Below are positions 8,956 to 18,539 of a DNA stretch of 64,000 bases, piece after piece; position 1 is the stretch's first letter, and every line of letters begins with the position of its first letter. Source of the stretch: JADGQN01 sp035315185 (GTDB taxonomy: Bacteria > Desulfobacterota > Syntrophorhabdia > Syntrophorhabdales > WCHB1-27); contig DATFYE010000008.1 of the NCBI GenBank assembly GCA_035315185.1, forward strand, positions 7,812-71,811, read 5' to 3'. The notes below the pieces were generated by a model, which was not told the DNA's origin, did no database searches, and worked only from the letters and a program-made list of their open reading frames with translations. The position numbers and the translations under genes were made by a program.

Positions 8956-9558
8956 TCAGACTTTCTTGCCACGATATTCCCATTTCCCTTTAAACGTAAT
9001 GAGAAAGGAAAGGAGGATCAGTTTCAGGTCAAGGCAAAAAAATTGTCTGCGAACGTAGAGGAGGTCGTATCGAAATTTCTTGCGACGGGGAGCATCGGCG
9101 GGGAGGTATACCTGTGCGAGGCCGGTCAGGCCTGGGGTAATGGTTAATCGGCCATCATACCCGGAGATCTGATCGATGGCGAGCACATCGGGATTCCCGA
9201 AGACCTCCTGTTCCTGGGGCCTCAAGGCGCGTGGCCCAACGAAACTCATATCTCCCTTCAGGATATTCACGAGCTGAGGCAGTTCGTCCATGGCAGTGGC
9301 TCGCAGCAGACGGCCAACCTTGAGGACTCTTGGATCGTCAGGTGTTGCCTGCACCGCTCCGGTCTTCTTTTCCGCATCCACGATCATGGAGCGGAATTTG
9401 AGGAGCTTGAAAATGCGGCCTCCTTTTCCAACGCGCTCCTGGAAATAAAAGACCGGACCTCCATCCTCGGCCTTAATGGCGAGCCCAATTACCAACCAGA
9501 CAGGCGCTGAAATGAGGAGGCCAACCGCCGAAAGTGCAATATCAAAAAGGCGTTTCAT
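8956..9558 (-). CDS. Initiating sugar-phosphate transferase (small PglC/WcaJ-C type)
   Basis: Transfers a sugar-1-phosphate from a nucleotide sugar to undecaprenyl phosphate, the first membrane step of glycan-unit assembly. At 200 residues it is the minimal catalytic form. It has one N-terminal hydrophobic re-entrant helix (DIALSAVGLLISAPVWLVIGL is its core), then FKLLKFRSM, DELPQLVNILKGDMSFVGPR and a C-terminal TPGLTGLAQV segment. It lacks the five-helix N-terminal domain of the larger transferase at 45525. It is the last gene of the minus-strand glycan operon, 4 bases after the glycosyltransferase gene. Confidence 0.9.
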   Translation of the reverse strand: MKRLFDIALSAVGLLISAPVWLVIGLAIKAEDGGPVFYFQERVGKGGRIFKLLKFRSMIVDAEKKTGAVQATPDDPRVLKVGRLLRATAMDELPQLVNILKGDMSFVGPRALRPQEQEVFGNPDVLAIDQISGYDGRLTITPGLTGLAQVYLPADAPRRKKFRYDLLYVRRQFFCLDLKLILLSFLITFKGKWEYRGKKV

Positions 9559-9562
9559 GAGA

Positions 9563-10735
9563 TCAGGGACGAATCCCTGTCGGCATGCGCAGGGCGCCCC
9601 GGACAGCGTTCATGTACGCCTCGACCACAATTCTTTCGTCGAACTCTTTGAGCACCTTCTTTCTCCCGTACTCGCCCATCCTGGCTCTCTCTTCCGGGCT
9701 CGCCTCGATCAGTTTGATGCAGGCGCCCGCTAGCGCCACTGCGTCCTTTGCCGGCACTATGTACCCGTTCTTGCCCTCCTCGACGGTTTCCCGGCACCCA
9801 ACGTTGTCGGTTGTAATTACGGGCCGTTCCATGGACATAGCCTCCAGAAGAGAGCCCGGGACTCCCTCTCTATAAAATGACGGTAAGACAACTACATCGC
9901 TGGCAGCAAGAAAGGGGCGGACATCATCGGTGCTGCCCGCATATCGGATGACCCCTTTTGCCTCCCAGTCTTTTATCCTGTCCAGGGGAATACCGGAACG
10001 GTTCTGGGGATCAATAGGTCCGAGGAGAACAAATTGCGCATCGGGATGTCTCTGCCGCACCATGTCCGCGGCCTCCACAAACTCGCGGACCCCTTTATCC
10101 CAGAGCATCCTTGCCATGAGTAGGAAGCACACTCCGTTATGCGTTACGGTCTGTTCGCCGATCGCCGCTTGCGAGTAACGATCCGTGTTGACCCCGGATC
10201 CCGGAAGTATCGCTGCCTTTGCATGAGAGAGAAGATGCGAACGGATAAAGATGCTCAAATCATCACGGTTGAGGAAAAATACCTTGTCGCACTTAGAGAA
10301 AGCGATTCGATAGAGAACCTTATAGCCGACCGCCCCGAGCCGAGCCTTAATGTTTTTTTCGGTGAATAGCCACCCAAGTCCCGTCACGGTGGACATCGAT
10401 CTTATTTTGGCAAATCGCGCCGCAAGGCCTCCGTATACATTCAACTTTATCGTAAAATGGAGACAAAGATCTGGTTGCTCTCGACGATAGACGTGGAACA
10501 ATTCCCTGAGAAGTCGCGCATCCTGGATCGGATTCGATCCTTTGCGGTCGAGCTGTTGCAGGCGTATCACTGGAAATCCTTCCTGTTCCAGCCTTTCGGT
10601 GAAGTCGTCGTGGGGGGCTACCGCCACAACCTGAAATCCTTCGGTCCTCAAGGCTGTCAACAGCCCTCGGGCGAAGTTATACAGAAAAAAAGAGGTATTT
10701 GAAACACAGAAAATCTTTTTGCGACGATCATCCAT
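9563..10735 (-). CDS. Glycosyltransferase family 4 (GT-B)
   Basis: Cytoplasmic retaining glycosyltransferase of 390 residues. The N-terminal domain opens with IFCVSNTSFFLYNFARGLL. The C-terminal nucleotide-sugar domain contains VLPSFYREGVPGSLLEAM near residue 295, where the E-x7-E motif of GT4 enzymes lies, and TTDNVGCRETVEEGKNGY. Resembles the CapM/PglA-type enzymes that add early sugars after a PglC-type transferase, which is encoded next in the operon. Donor and acceptor cannot be read from sequence. A GGCGGTAGC string inside this gene is coding and not regarded as regulatory. Confidence 0.88.
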   Translation of the reverse strand: MDDRRKKIFCVSNTSFFLYNFARGLLTALRTEGFQVVAVAPHDDFTERLEQEGFPVIRLQQLDRKGSNPIQDARLLRELFHVYRREQPDLCLHFTIKLNVYGGLAARFAKIRSMSTVTGLGWLFTEKNIKARLGAVGYKVLYRIAFSKCDKVFFLNRDDLSIFIRSHLLSHAKAAILPGSGVNTDRYSQAAIGEQTVTHNGVCFLLMARMLWDKGVREFVEAADMVRQRHPDAQFVLLGPIDPQNRSGIPLDRIKDWEAKGVIRYAGSTDDVRPFLAASDVVVLPSFYREGVPGSLLEAMSMERPVITTDNVGCRETVEEGKNGYIVPAKDAVALAGACIKLIEASPEERARMGEYGRKKVLKEFDERIVVEAYMNAVRGALRMPTGIRP

Positions 10736-10802
10736 CTTTCTGCAGTCTATCTTGTTTACCCTGGACTAATTCGTGCCTTTCATGCAAAATGGGCTCTTAT
10801 TG

Positions 10803-11618
10803 TCAGCTATCTGGGCTCCTGGCGAGTTTCCTAAACTTGTGCACGTGATAAAGATGGGTGATGAAGTGGGGAAGCATTCCAACCGCTATCGGCTTCAAGA
10901 CATAGGGATAATAAAGCGTTGATACCTTGAGGGCTCTAAACCCCTTCCACCTGATCTGTGCCTCTATCCACCTGTAGCGAAATTTTCTGCGTGAGTAATC
11001 TGAACGATCCCAGTGAACGTTGTAAAGGGGCCTGGGTATGGTTGCAATCTTATAACCCTTGGACAGCATCCTGAACCAGAGATCGTAGTCCTCCACCCTG
11101 AGCGCTTTCTCATTGTATTTGCCGACATCAACGATATGGCTCTTTCGCATTACCACTGAAGCGTGAATCACCTTCGGCCCTCTCACCCAATCCCGGGTTA
11201 GAGCAGATAGCGGCGGAGTCCACTGACCCCAGACCCGTCCGGCACTGTCCGTGAGATTTACGTAAGTGCCTACGACGCTGACATCGGGGTGATCGTCGAG
11301 AAAGGTTACCTGCTCCTTAAGGCGGGTACTCAGAGAAAAGTCGTCCGCGTCCTGTCTGGCAAGATACTTGCCCTCAGCCGCATCGATGCACCGGTTCAGC
11401 GCGGCTGCGAGGCCGCTATTCTTTTCCTGCCTGATCAGCCTGATTCTGCTATCCTCACGGGTGGCCTCCTGAAGGATGCCCCAAGTCCCGTCCGACGAGG
11501 CGTCGTCACAGACTACGTATTCCCAATCCGTGAACGTCTGCTCCTGTATCGAACGTATTGCGCGTCGCACGGTTGCTGCCCCGTTCGACACACCCATGAT
11601 TACGCTTACTCGCGCCAT
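10803..11618 (-). CDS. Glycosyltransferase family 2
   Basis: Inverting GT-A enzyme, 271 residues. The N-terminal motif VSVIMGVSNGAATVRRAI is typical of GT2. YVVCDDASSDGT holds the nucleotide-binding acidic pair and ARQDADDFS (about residue 90) the metal-binding DxD. VEDYDLWFRM near residue 180 is the ED catalytic region. There is no membrane helix, so it probably acts at the inner face of the membrane on lipid-linked intermediates. Part of the minus-strand operon; specificity unknown. Confidence 0.88.
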   Translation of the reverse strand: MARVSVIMGVSNGAATVRRAIRSIQEQTFTDWEYVVCDDASSDGTWGILQEATREDSRIRLIRQEKNSGLAAALNRCIDAAEGKYLARQDADDFSLSTRLKEQVTFLDDHPDVSVVGTYVNLTDSAGRVWGQWTPPLSALTRDWVRGPKVIHASVVMRKSHIVDVGKYNEKALRVEDYDLWFRMLSKGYKIATIPRPLYNVHWDRSDYSRRKFRYRWIEAQIRWKGFRALKVSTLYYPYVLKPIAVGMLPHFITHLYHVHKFRKLARSPDS

Positions 11619-11693
11619 GTGGACTCATCAAGAGTGAGGTAGGGAGCCGAGACCAGCGTCACGTGCCCATTGCAGGTCCCGGTGGGCATATGT

Positions 11694-12638
11694 CTACGGC
11701 TCAATGGCGGGCCTGTTTGGGTTGTGAGGTCTTCTGCCACGAAAAGGGCAGGCGATTTGCGCCAGCGATAATAGGGACTTGACGCGGCATTTGAGTTCAC
11801 CTGATCTTATGCAGACCCTGAGCGCCTCTCGTGCTCCGGTAAGTTCGCCTGCTCTCAGCCTGTTTCTCCCGATGTAATAATTTTTCGCAGCCTCAGCTCG
11901 GCACCGGTGCTTTTCTCCCAGGAAATGGAGATAATGATTGTAGAGTGTTTGAACCGCCTCAACATGTTTCTCGACTGACGACGATATATTGCCGCCGCCG
12001 TCCCAGTATCCCCCCAGACTTTTCCCGATGTAGCAAAAGCGGCTGGCCGTCCTCGCTATCTTCAGCCATAGGTCGAAGTCCTCGACGGAAATCAAGGATC
12101 TATCTTCTGAAAAGCCTCCGACATCGAGTATTGTTTTCTTCCTGACGACGGCACTTGAATTCGGTAAAGCATTACCCTTTGTCATAAGGTCTATGAACGC
12201 TGGGCCTTTCAGGGCCCTTCCTCTGACCTTCTTTAGCAGCCTCTTCCCCCCCGTTAGATACACGTCTAGATCATGGCAGAGCACGTCGGAGCGATCCACA
12301 TGCCCGAGGCATACTTCCAGCTTCCTCGGATACCACCAGTCGTCAGAATCCAGGAATGCGATGTATTCGGCTCGGGCGCGCTCCACGCCTATGTTGCGGG
12401 GTCTAGCCGGACCTCCGAAATTGCTCGCAGATTCAATGAGCTTGATTCTTTCGTCACGCAAGGCAAAGCTTTTAATGACCTCCCGGCTGCTATCCGTTGA
12501 ACAATCATCAACAACAACCATCTCCCAATTGTCGAATGTCTGATCGACGACCGATTGGATAGCTCTGCCGATGTATTGAGCCCTGTTGTAAATCGGCGTG
12601 ACAATCGATACTTCGGGTGCTTCGGGGCTATGCTTCAT
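11694..12638 (-). CDS. Glycosyltransferase family 2
   Basis: GT-A enzyme, 314 residues from the ATG at 12638. That ATG shares the ATGA overlap with the stop of the upstream glycosyltransferase gene, the reason for preferring it over a codon at 12662. Motifs: EVSIVTPIYNRAQYIGRAI, VVVDDCSTDSS, FLDSDDWW (DxD) and VEDFDLWLKI. The C-terminal ~90 residues, rich in Arg and Leu (AEAAKNYYIGRNRLRAGEL), look like a helical tail. Substrate unknown. Confidence 0.87.
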   Translation of the reverse strand: MKHSPEAPEVSIVTPIYNRAQYIGRAIQSVVDQTFDNWEMVVVDDCSTDSSREVIKSFALRDERIKLIESASNFGGPARPRNIGVERARAEYIAFLDSDDWWYPRKLEVCLGHVDRSDVLCHDLDVYLTGGKRLLKKVRGRALKGPAFIDLMTKGNALPNSSAVVRKKTILDVGGFSEDRSLISVEDFDLWLKIARTASRFCYIGKSLGGYWDGGGNISSSVEKHVEAVQTLYNHYLHFLGEKHRCRAEAAKNYYIGRNRLRAGELTGAREALRVCIRSGELKCRVKSLLSLAQIACPFRGRRPHNPNRPAIEP

Positions 12639-13918
12639 CGCTGTTGCGCTCGTGCCGTGCATCGGGCAGCCGGAATCTCCTTGAGCATAAGGGTCTGGTA
12701 AAGTTCGAGGTACTTGCCCATCGCAGGTTCGTAATCGTATTCAGCCAGGTATTTTTGGCAGGCGGCTTGCCCCATTTCCCTCAGGCGTTCCGGGTTGGCG
12801 CACAGTGCCTCTATCGCCGTGGAGAGTGCTCCGGCGTCGGATGGATCGACCAGAAGACCTGTTTTGCCGTGATCGATCAGTTCAGGGATACCTGCAACTC
12901 GCGTTCCGATTGCAGGTTTACCCAGCATCATTGCCTCGAGTATTACGTACGGAAGATCCTCGTTGTCTACGGAGGGCAGGACGAAAAGATCAAAGTCCTT
13001 CATGTATTCCAGGATGTCATCCTTGAAGCCGGCAAGCGAGACAAGGCTATCCAGCCCGCGGTCAGTGATCTGCCGTTCGAGGCGCTCTCTCTCCTCGCCC
13101 TCCCCGAAAATAAACACCTTGAAATTAGTCAGCCTATCTTTCAGGGTATTGATTGAATCGATCAACAAGTGGTAGCCTTTCCGTTTTGCGAGTTGCCCCG
13201 CTGACCCGATGATGAGGGTCGACTCCTTGACGCCAAACTCCAGCCTCAGGCGGCCCTGCAGATGGTCTGATCTGTCGGCGCGCCCGGCCGTGTTGGAGAT
13301 TACGATCAGCTTTTGTTGATCAAACTTTCGTTTTTCCGCTAACCTCACGCGCGCAGCGTGGGAAGCTGTCACAAAGTAATCAACTTTTCTGCCAACAAAA
13401 CCATCAAGCAGGCGGTCGACGATGAGCCCCTGATCTCGCGCGAGGTTATTCACCGCGAAGACGATTCTTTCCACTCCTGAAAGCCTTGCGCTGAGGACTG
13501 CCAGCCGACAGCTCAGGGAACCGGGATATCCTCCGTTATTGATGTGAAGAATATCGGGGCGCATCCTCAAAAAAAACAGATAGAGCCGCAATGTATTCCA
13601 CGCCGCGTGGATTCCGCAGATCCTCAGAATTTTTAAAGGGAAAAGGAACAGAAGAGCCGATATCCTCAGAGCCTCATTCCCGATGCGTAGCCTGATCCTG
13701 TAAAACAGGTGATCATTCGTGATGAGCCGCAGGGGGTACGTCTTGACCGCGGAGTGAATATGTTTTTCCACGCCCTTCTGATAGTCGCTGTTATAGCCAT
13801 ACGCGTAATGAACGTCGTACGTTTCGGGCAACGCCCCGTCAGACATTAAATTGACGAGCACGTTTTCACATCCCGCGAACGTAAAGCACTCGGAAAAATA
13901 AAGGAGTCTTTTTTTCAC
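12635..13918 (-). CDS. Glycosyltransferase family 4 (GT-B)
   Basis: Retaining GT-B glycosyltransferase of 427 residues, GTG start. The N-terminal domain includes the hydrophobic stretch LRISALLFLFPLKILRICGI (about 110-130), a probable membrane-associating surface. The C-terminal domain has IGSAGQLAKRKGYHLLIDS, FVLPSVDNEDLPYVILEAM (E-x7-E region) and GTRVAGIPELIDHGKTG. It couples to the following GT2 gene through an ATGA overlap. Donor and linkage unknown. Confidence 0.88.
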   Translation of the reverse strand: MKKRLLYFSECFTFAGCENVLVNLMSDGALPETYDVHYAYGYNSDYQKGVEKHIHSAVKTYPLRLITNDHLFYRIRLRIGNEALRISALLFLFPLKILRICGIHAAWNTLRLYLFFLRMRPDILHINNGGYPGSLSCRLAVLSARLSGVERIVFAVNNLARDQGLIVDRLLDGFVGRKVDYFVTASHAARVRLAEKRKFDQQKLIVISNTAGRADRSDHLQGRLRLEFGVKESTLIIGSAGQLAKRKGYHLLIDSINTLKDRLTNFKVFIFGEGEERERLERQITDRGLDSLVSLAGFKDDILEYMKDFDLFVLPSVDNEDLPYVILEAMMLGKPAIGTRVAGIPELIDHGKTGLLVDPSDAGALSTAIEALCANPERLREMGQAACQKYLAEYDYEPAMGKYLELYQTLMLKEIPAARCTARAQQR

Positions 13919-13947
13919 GCAGTTCCGTTACTAGTCCTGGGGGTCTT

Positions 13948-14490
13948 TTATTTGACCGTCCTCAAGTAGAAGGTCAGCTCGTCAAGAGGAAAAAGATGGC
14001 TCAGGTATGCTTCGTACCGGTTGGGCCACCTGTTCGCACATGCTTTCAGGAAAACTCTAAGGAGCTTCAAAAGGCCGCGTTCGATAATCTTTTCGTTGAA
14101 CGCTATCTTTTCAGTCCTGAATATTGCCTTTGAGAGAGGGTAACGTTCATAAAATGGGTGGTCAGGATCAAAGTACCCGAAGGAATCGATAGTGAAGAAA
14201 TGCCTGTGGGTCGGGTCGACAAAGGCCCAGCGCGCTCGAAAATAGGGTACAGTGATCTTGATGATAGCACCCGGTTTCGCAATCCTGTAGATCTCTTCCA
14301 TCACTCGCGGCAAATTTTCCAGATGTTCCACCGTGTTGTCAGCAAGGATCTCGTCGAATGTGGAATCATCGAAGGGATAAGGAAACAGGTTGAGGTCATG
14401 TATGACATCCGCCCCCGAGGCCGGATTGATGTCGACGCCCACTGCCCCGGTCTGTTTCCGGCGGCCGCATCCAAGGTCTAAACTTTTCAT
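13948..14490 (-). CDS. Class I SAM-dependent methyltransferase
   Basis: Small methyltransferase (180 residues). Motif I is at the extreme N-terminus (SLDLGCGRRKQTGAVGVDI), DVIHDLNLFPYPF follows, motif IV is ILADNTVEHLENLP, and KPGAIIKITVPYF closes the SAM fold. The C-terminus has no obvious targeting domain. Position among glycan genes suggests it methylates a sugar or a lipid-linked intermediate; that is inference. Family 11-like (UbiE/YcgJ) by pattern. Confidence 0.82.
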   Translation of the reverse strand: MKSLDLGCGRRKQTGAVGVDINPASGADVIHDLNLFPYPFDDSTFDEILADNTVEHLENLPRVMEEIYRIAKPGAIIKITVPYFRARWAFVDPTHRHFFTIDSFGYFDPDHPFYERYPLSKAIFRTEKIAFNEKIIERGLLKLLRVFLKACANRWPNRYEAYLSHLFPLDELTFYLRTVK

Positions 14491-14542
14491 GGAATGATCA
14501 CTCTGAAGACGATCAAGTCAAAAAGACAATAGCCGGGATTTT

Positions 14543-16111
14543 TCAGCCTTGCGAGGGCTGAAGGCTCCGCATCAACAAAGGCTTTCCCACTTCCCTGATA
14601 AATGCCCGAATTTCAGGGGAAAAGACAACATTAACTGCCATGCCTACGAACGCAATAAGGCTGACATGGAGTGCAACGAGCAAGAGGTTAACCTTCCCCT
14701 GGACATGAGGCATGTAGGGAAGGGAGACAGCTGAGAGAAGGATGACCGTGATCACAGCGGGGAGCACAGGTAGAACCAATTTGTTCAGGAGGGTGGTGGT
14801 TTTCAATTGCAAGAGCTTCGTGGAAGCTACCCAGTAGACAACAACAGTGACAGAAAAGGAAATAAGTTTCATGTAAGCAAAGCTATCGATGCCCAGATGG
14901 CGCAACGTCACCAATACGCCGCTCCAGTAAACGGACGCAAGCGCTAAAGATACGAAATTCATGAGCCGCGTCTGTTCTCTCGCGAGGATGACCATCCCCG
15001 CCGGAGAAGCGACAAAACTGAAAAGAAAGACTGCGGTGAGGAGACGGCCGACTTTCACCGATGCTTCGTAGCCGGGACCCACCCAGCAAAGGATCAGCGG
15101 ACCCATGAAGAGAATGACTGAAATTGTGGGAAAAAGCACTATCGGCTGCGTTAAGGTAACCACTTTCCTGTAGAAGGCCTGGAGTCCTTTCTCGTCACGC
15201 AATCCTCTGAAGTGATTGAACCGTGTTCCAAAGGGGGCGAAGATTATCCCATTAAGGGTCCGGATCAGCGCGAATACGGAAAGGGCTATGGCGTAGAGGC
15301 CTGCCTCTCTGGGGCCAAGGAACCGTGCAATCGCGTATAGATCAAGTTCGTGAAAAAGTACCCATGTTGCGGTGCCAAGCAAAGAACTGAAGGCAAGAGC
15401 CCGAGCAGCGGCATACACTTCTCTGGAGAATCTTACGGAACGGATTAAGAGTCCGAAATCATACTGATACCTTTTCCACGCGACGACCAGGGATAAGACG
15501 CCTGCGAGGAATGAAACCGACTGGATGAAGAGAAAATAACCTACAATGTTTGCAGAACCTCTTGACAAGAACAGATAGATTGAGCCGATCTTTATCAGGT
15601 TTGCAACAAGCATTAGTCTCTGATAGATAAAATCCTCCAGCCTGATGCCATAGATGATATATCCAACTCTCTGGATCAGCACGGCGGGAGAGAAGATCAA
15701 AAGAATGGTGAATAACCGCGAGGCGAAAGTTCGGTACCCCGGGGCGCTGAGATTGGCTATCAGAGCCTCTGGAAAAAAGACAAAAAAGAGCATTAATCCG
15801 GCAAAGAGAAGGACAAAAACGGTGAGTATAAATAGAACAAATCCGGTTATGCGGATCTCTCCCACACGGTCGCCGCGGGCAAAACTTTCTGCGGCATACT
15901 TGCAACCGGCACTGAGAAAGCCGAGGTCTGCGTAATTGAAAAGCAGAACACTCGATGCGCAAATCGAGTAGATCCCATAGAGTGTGGCATCTTTCGATAA
16001 AAACGGAATAACAATGAAGAGCGAAAAAATATTTGTAGCTATGGCAAGAAACTGCCAGACATAGATTTTCAAGTAATTCTTGTTATAGGAGATACCCGTG
16101 ATCCTACCCAT
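14543..16111 (-). CDS. Wzx-type polysaccharide flippase (MOP superfamily)
   Basis: Multi-pass membrane protein (522 residues from the ATG at 16111) expected to flip undecaprenyl-linked oligosaccharide to the periplasm. It has about 12-14 hydrophobic segments, beginning with IYVWQFLAIATNIFSLFIVI and including LSVFALIRTLNGIIFAPFG and FVGMAVNVVF. In-frame codons extend to 16183, but they run into the upstream gene, and MGRITGISYNKNYLKIY is a more natural start. It is one of two flippases in the window (the other at 59068), suggesting two export routes or two glycans. Confidence 0.88.
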   Translation of the reverse strand: MGRITGISYNKNYLKIYVWQFLAIATNIFSLFIVIPFLSKDATLYGIYSICASSVLLFNYADLGFLSAGCKYAAESFARGDRVGEIRITGFVLFILTVFVLLFAGLMLFFVFFPEALIANLSAPGYRTFASRLFTILLIFSPAVLIQRVGYIIYGIRLEDFIYQRLMLVANLIKIGSIYLFLSRGSANIVGYFLFIQSVSFLAGVLSLVVAWKRYQYDFGLLIRSVRFSREVYAAARALAFSSLLGTATWVLFHELDLYAIARFLGPREAGLYAIALSVFALIRTLNGIIFAPFGTRFNHFRGLRDEKGLQAFYRKVVTLTQPIVLFPTISVILFMGPLILCWVGPGYEASVKVGRLLTAVFLFSFVASPAGMVILAREQTRLMNFVSLALASVYWSGVLVTLRHLGIDSFAYMKLISFSVTVVVYWVASTKLLQLKTTTLLNKLVLPVLPAVITVILLSAVSLPYMPHVQGKVNLLLVALHVSLIAFVGMAVNVVFSPEIRAFIREVGKPLLMRSLQPSQG

Positions 16112-16125
16112 GGCGTTGCTATCCC

Positions 16126-17400
16126 TCACACAAGCTGCTTCATGAAATCGATCGAGAAGGGCGTTTGTATGTAATCGTTCCACACGCTGGAATCGATCCG
16201 GATCTTATTTCTTAACAGGTACTCCAGTTCCTTCTCGTCCCGGGCAAGTGGTATCCTGGCGTCTGACCCGTCAAAGGGAGGCACAGGCCTAAAGTTCGCG
16301 AGATCCCTTCCTTCATTCTGAGGTTCAAAAAGGAGATAGTTCTTGCCGTAATACATAGCCTCGAACAAAACGGAAGACGTAGGGCCTATGACGAGCGTGG
16401 CGCGCCTCAGCGACTCATCGAGCGGCAACCGGTCGAGTACGAAGAAGGAGCTGTCTACAAACTTATGATACCAATTGCCATTGCCGGCTGGATGAACTCT
16501 GAGCCGAACCGACCGAACACCGAGGCTGCTGAGCACCTGTTGAAGTATCATGAGATAGGTAACCGAGTTGCCTCGATCAGCGAGGATGACCCGGTCAGAC
16601 ATCGAAGGCGCGCCCTCCTGGCAAATCTTGTCAAGGACAAGAACATCGTCGATATCGAATTGCAGGTCTGTCCGCTGGAACTCCTTGTACAACGGGTGGC
16701 CCGATACCAGAATTTTCTCGGGTTTCACGCCGGCCTCAATATAGAGTTTCTTGATGCGAGAACCCCAAACGATGAGGTAGTCGGTCGTGTTATCGTCGAC
16801 GGCGTTGTATCTTCCCGGCACACCGTGCAAAAAGAGGAATGTCGGGAGACGAGCCTCCTTGAACAGGTCAATAGAGATGCGGTGAAAAAAGCTCAAGTCG
16901 TTAGGCACGCAAAGGGCGCGCATCCCTTTCCTGGAAATCGAGCCTGCCAGGAGCTCTTTGAATCGACGGACTTCTTCAGTAAAAGGCTTTCCGATGAGCG
17001 TTCTGTAATCTCTCTCGATAAACTGTTGTTCGATGTGAAAAGCCGCTTGAGCGAGGCCCGAGTCCGGGTAGATAGTGCCCGGACTCCTAAGGTTCCAAGG
17101 AGGCGAGTAAACACTGAATCCCAGCCGTTCCAACTCCGACCCGTAAGTAAAATAAGCATTGGACAGGATGGACCCACCGGTCGACCGCTTGTTTCTTCTC
17201 AGCATGCCTGCGGCGTGGACAAGGAAGCGCTTGAGAGCCATGCGCAATCGGCGGGTGAGCCATGGTGCGCCCTCAACCGGATTCTTGAAGTGCTCTCCGT
17301 AATAGTAGATCTTTTTATCCAGCTCATACTTGAGATAGTAAAGTATGTCCGCATCAACAGCGGGCAGCTCTTTCAGGTAATCAAAGAGATAAAAATTCAC
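16126..17400 (-). CDS. GT-B-fold surface carbohydrate biosynthesis protein
   Basis: 424-residue protein, GTG start. The N-terminal ~190 residues match nothing I recognise. The second half has the layout of CDP-glycerol:glycerophosphotransferase or Kdo-transferase-like GT-B proteins: FLFLHGVPGRYN, TDYLIVWGSRIKKLYIEAGV, ILVSGHPLYKEF, VRLRVHPAG and VIGPTSSVLFEAMYYGKNYL, the last being the usual donor-binding loop. It may add a polyol phosphate or an acidic sugar such as the nonulosonic acid made by this operon. It lies between flippase and methyltransferase genes. Confidence 0.65.
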   Translation of the reverse strand: MNFYLFDYLKELPAVDADILYYLKYELDKKIYYYGEHFKNPVEGAPWLTRRLRMALKRFLVHAAGMLRRNKRSTGGSILSNAYFTYGSELERLGFSVYSPPWNLRSPGTIYPDSGLAQAAFHIEQQFIERDYRTLIGKPFTEEVRRFKELLAGSISRKGMRALCVPNDLSFFHRISIDLFKEARLPTFLFLHGVPGRYNAVDDNTTDYLIVWGSRIKKLYIEAGVKPEKILVSGHPLYKEFQRTDLQFDIDDVLVLDKICQEGAPSMSDRVILADRGNSVTYLMILQQVLSSLGVRSVRLRVHPAGNGNWYHKFVDSSFFVLDRLPLDESLRRATLVIGPTSSVLFEAMYYGKNYLLFEPQNEGRDLANFRPVPPFDGSDARIPLARDEKELEYLLRNKIRIDSSVWNDYIQTPFSIDFMKQLV

Positions 17401-17471
17401 GGATTCATCGGGGCCTGAGGTGAGAGTTTACACCTTCAGCTATAATTCTGTTCGCGGTGAGCAGGAGTTCG

Positions 17472-18539
17472 TCACAGCGAACGAAGGCTCCTCACCCAAT
17501 TGGTGACTCGATCAAGGAGTTCCTTGATGGCAAGCGTGGTAAGTGGTTGGTTTACGCTAAGTAAGATACGCAGTTCTCTCTGCACGTAGGCTGCCGACGC
17601 CACCTTCATCCAGTCCTTTCCGCTCGTCAGGTCAGCGATTTCTCTGAACCGCGGGTCTACGGCCTCTGTGACGAGCGGGTCGTACTGGTAATGCGAGCCG
17701 TATTCGCCCTCGCCCAAAGGGTAATTTCTTTCGATTCTGTCAGTAACTCTGTCCAGTAAGTATCGCAGATCCCCCTCGCCCATGAGAGCCTCTTCTTCGA
17801 TTGACCGAAAGCTGTTGATTCGATGACTCGTGTCATAATCAGTCCCGTGTCGCAGCAGTTCAGGCTTATCGAACCCCAGTTCTTCAAGCCTTTTTACCAT
17901 GTCCCCAGGCGTATAAGCCCTTAAATAAGTGGTATACCAGTCGTCAATGAACTCGGCGATATACCTGGTTTCGTACCTGAAAAGCTTAAGCGCGGCAATA
18001 CAATCATCGACGCTGATATGTCTCAGCGCGGAGCGAATATGACTTATAATCCTCCAGTAAACGCCACCCGCTCCATACACGTAAAGCCACATTCGGCCCG
18101 GAATCTTGAGAACTCTTGCCAACTCTTCCAGGCACGCGTTCGGCCGCTCGGTGTGCATAATTACTCCATTGCACCATATGACATCGAAGGAACCGGCGGC
18201 AAAAGGTATCTGTTCCAGGGAACCTTGTCTCACCTCGATGTTTGTAAACCCGAACTCTTTGGCAAAATGGCGAGTGCTCACTACATTGTTCTGGCTGATG
18301 TCGTATGCCGTTACCTGCGCCGCACCGTTCATGAGCATGAAAAGAGAACCTCTGCCATTGCCGCAGCCGGCATCGAAGCAGAGTTTTCCTTTAAACGTGG
18401 TCTCCGGGTCGAGGCCATTGCGCGCAAACCTCATTTTGAAAGGTTCTATGAAATCGAGCATGTCCCTGGTTGAATACATAGCGAACGTGTCGCCATAGAC
18501 TTTGTCGTATTGCCTTTGGTCAGTCTGTGTCTTACCCAT
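17472..18539 (-). CDS. SAM-dependent methyltransferase with long C-terminal extension
   Basis: 355-residue class I methyltransferase. The core is at residues about 45-160: LCFDAGCGNGRGSLFML (motif I), VTAYDISQNNV, FDVIWCNGVIMHTERP (motif IV) and GRMWLYVYGAGG. The C-terminal half (about 190 residues) has no motif I recognise; similar proteins with this tail occur in LPS O-antigen loci. Its first 8 bases overlap the end of the upstream methyltransferase gene, so the pair is likely made together. Target unknown, probably a glycan component. Confidence 0.82.
   Translation of the reverse strand: MGKTQTDQRQYDKVYGDTFAMYSTRDMLDFIEPFKMRFARNGLDPETTFKGKLCFDAGCGNGRGSLFMLMNGAAQVTAYDISQNNVVSTRHFAKEFGFTNIEVRQGSLEQIPFAAGSFDVIWCNGVIMHTERPNACLEELARVLKIPGRMWLYVYGAGGVYWRIISHIRSALRHISVDDCIAALKLFRYETRYIAEFIDDWYTTYLRAYTPGDMVKRLEELGFDKPELLRHGTDYDTSHRINSFRSIEEEALMGEGDLRYLLDRVTDRIERNYPLGEGEYGSHYQYDPLVTEAVDPRFREIADLTSGKDWMKVASAAYVQRELRILLSVNQPLTTLAIKELLDRVTNWVRSLRSL

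Noticed and set aside
10617..10625. Fourth copy of GGCGGTAGC, minus strand
   Set aside because: It lies inside the glycosyltransferase gene where it encodes V-A-V-A-P, and it has C instead of T at position 11. Regarded as coding coincidence.
12617..13156. 179-codon frame opposite the GT4 gene
   Set aside because: Antisense shadow of a gene with clear GT-B motifs.
16465..17418. 317-codon frame opposite the GT-B protein
   Set aside because: Antisense shadow; no domain features and no independent start signal.
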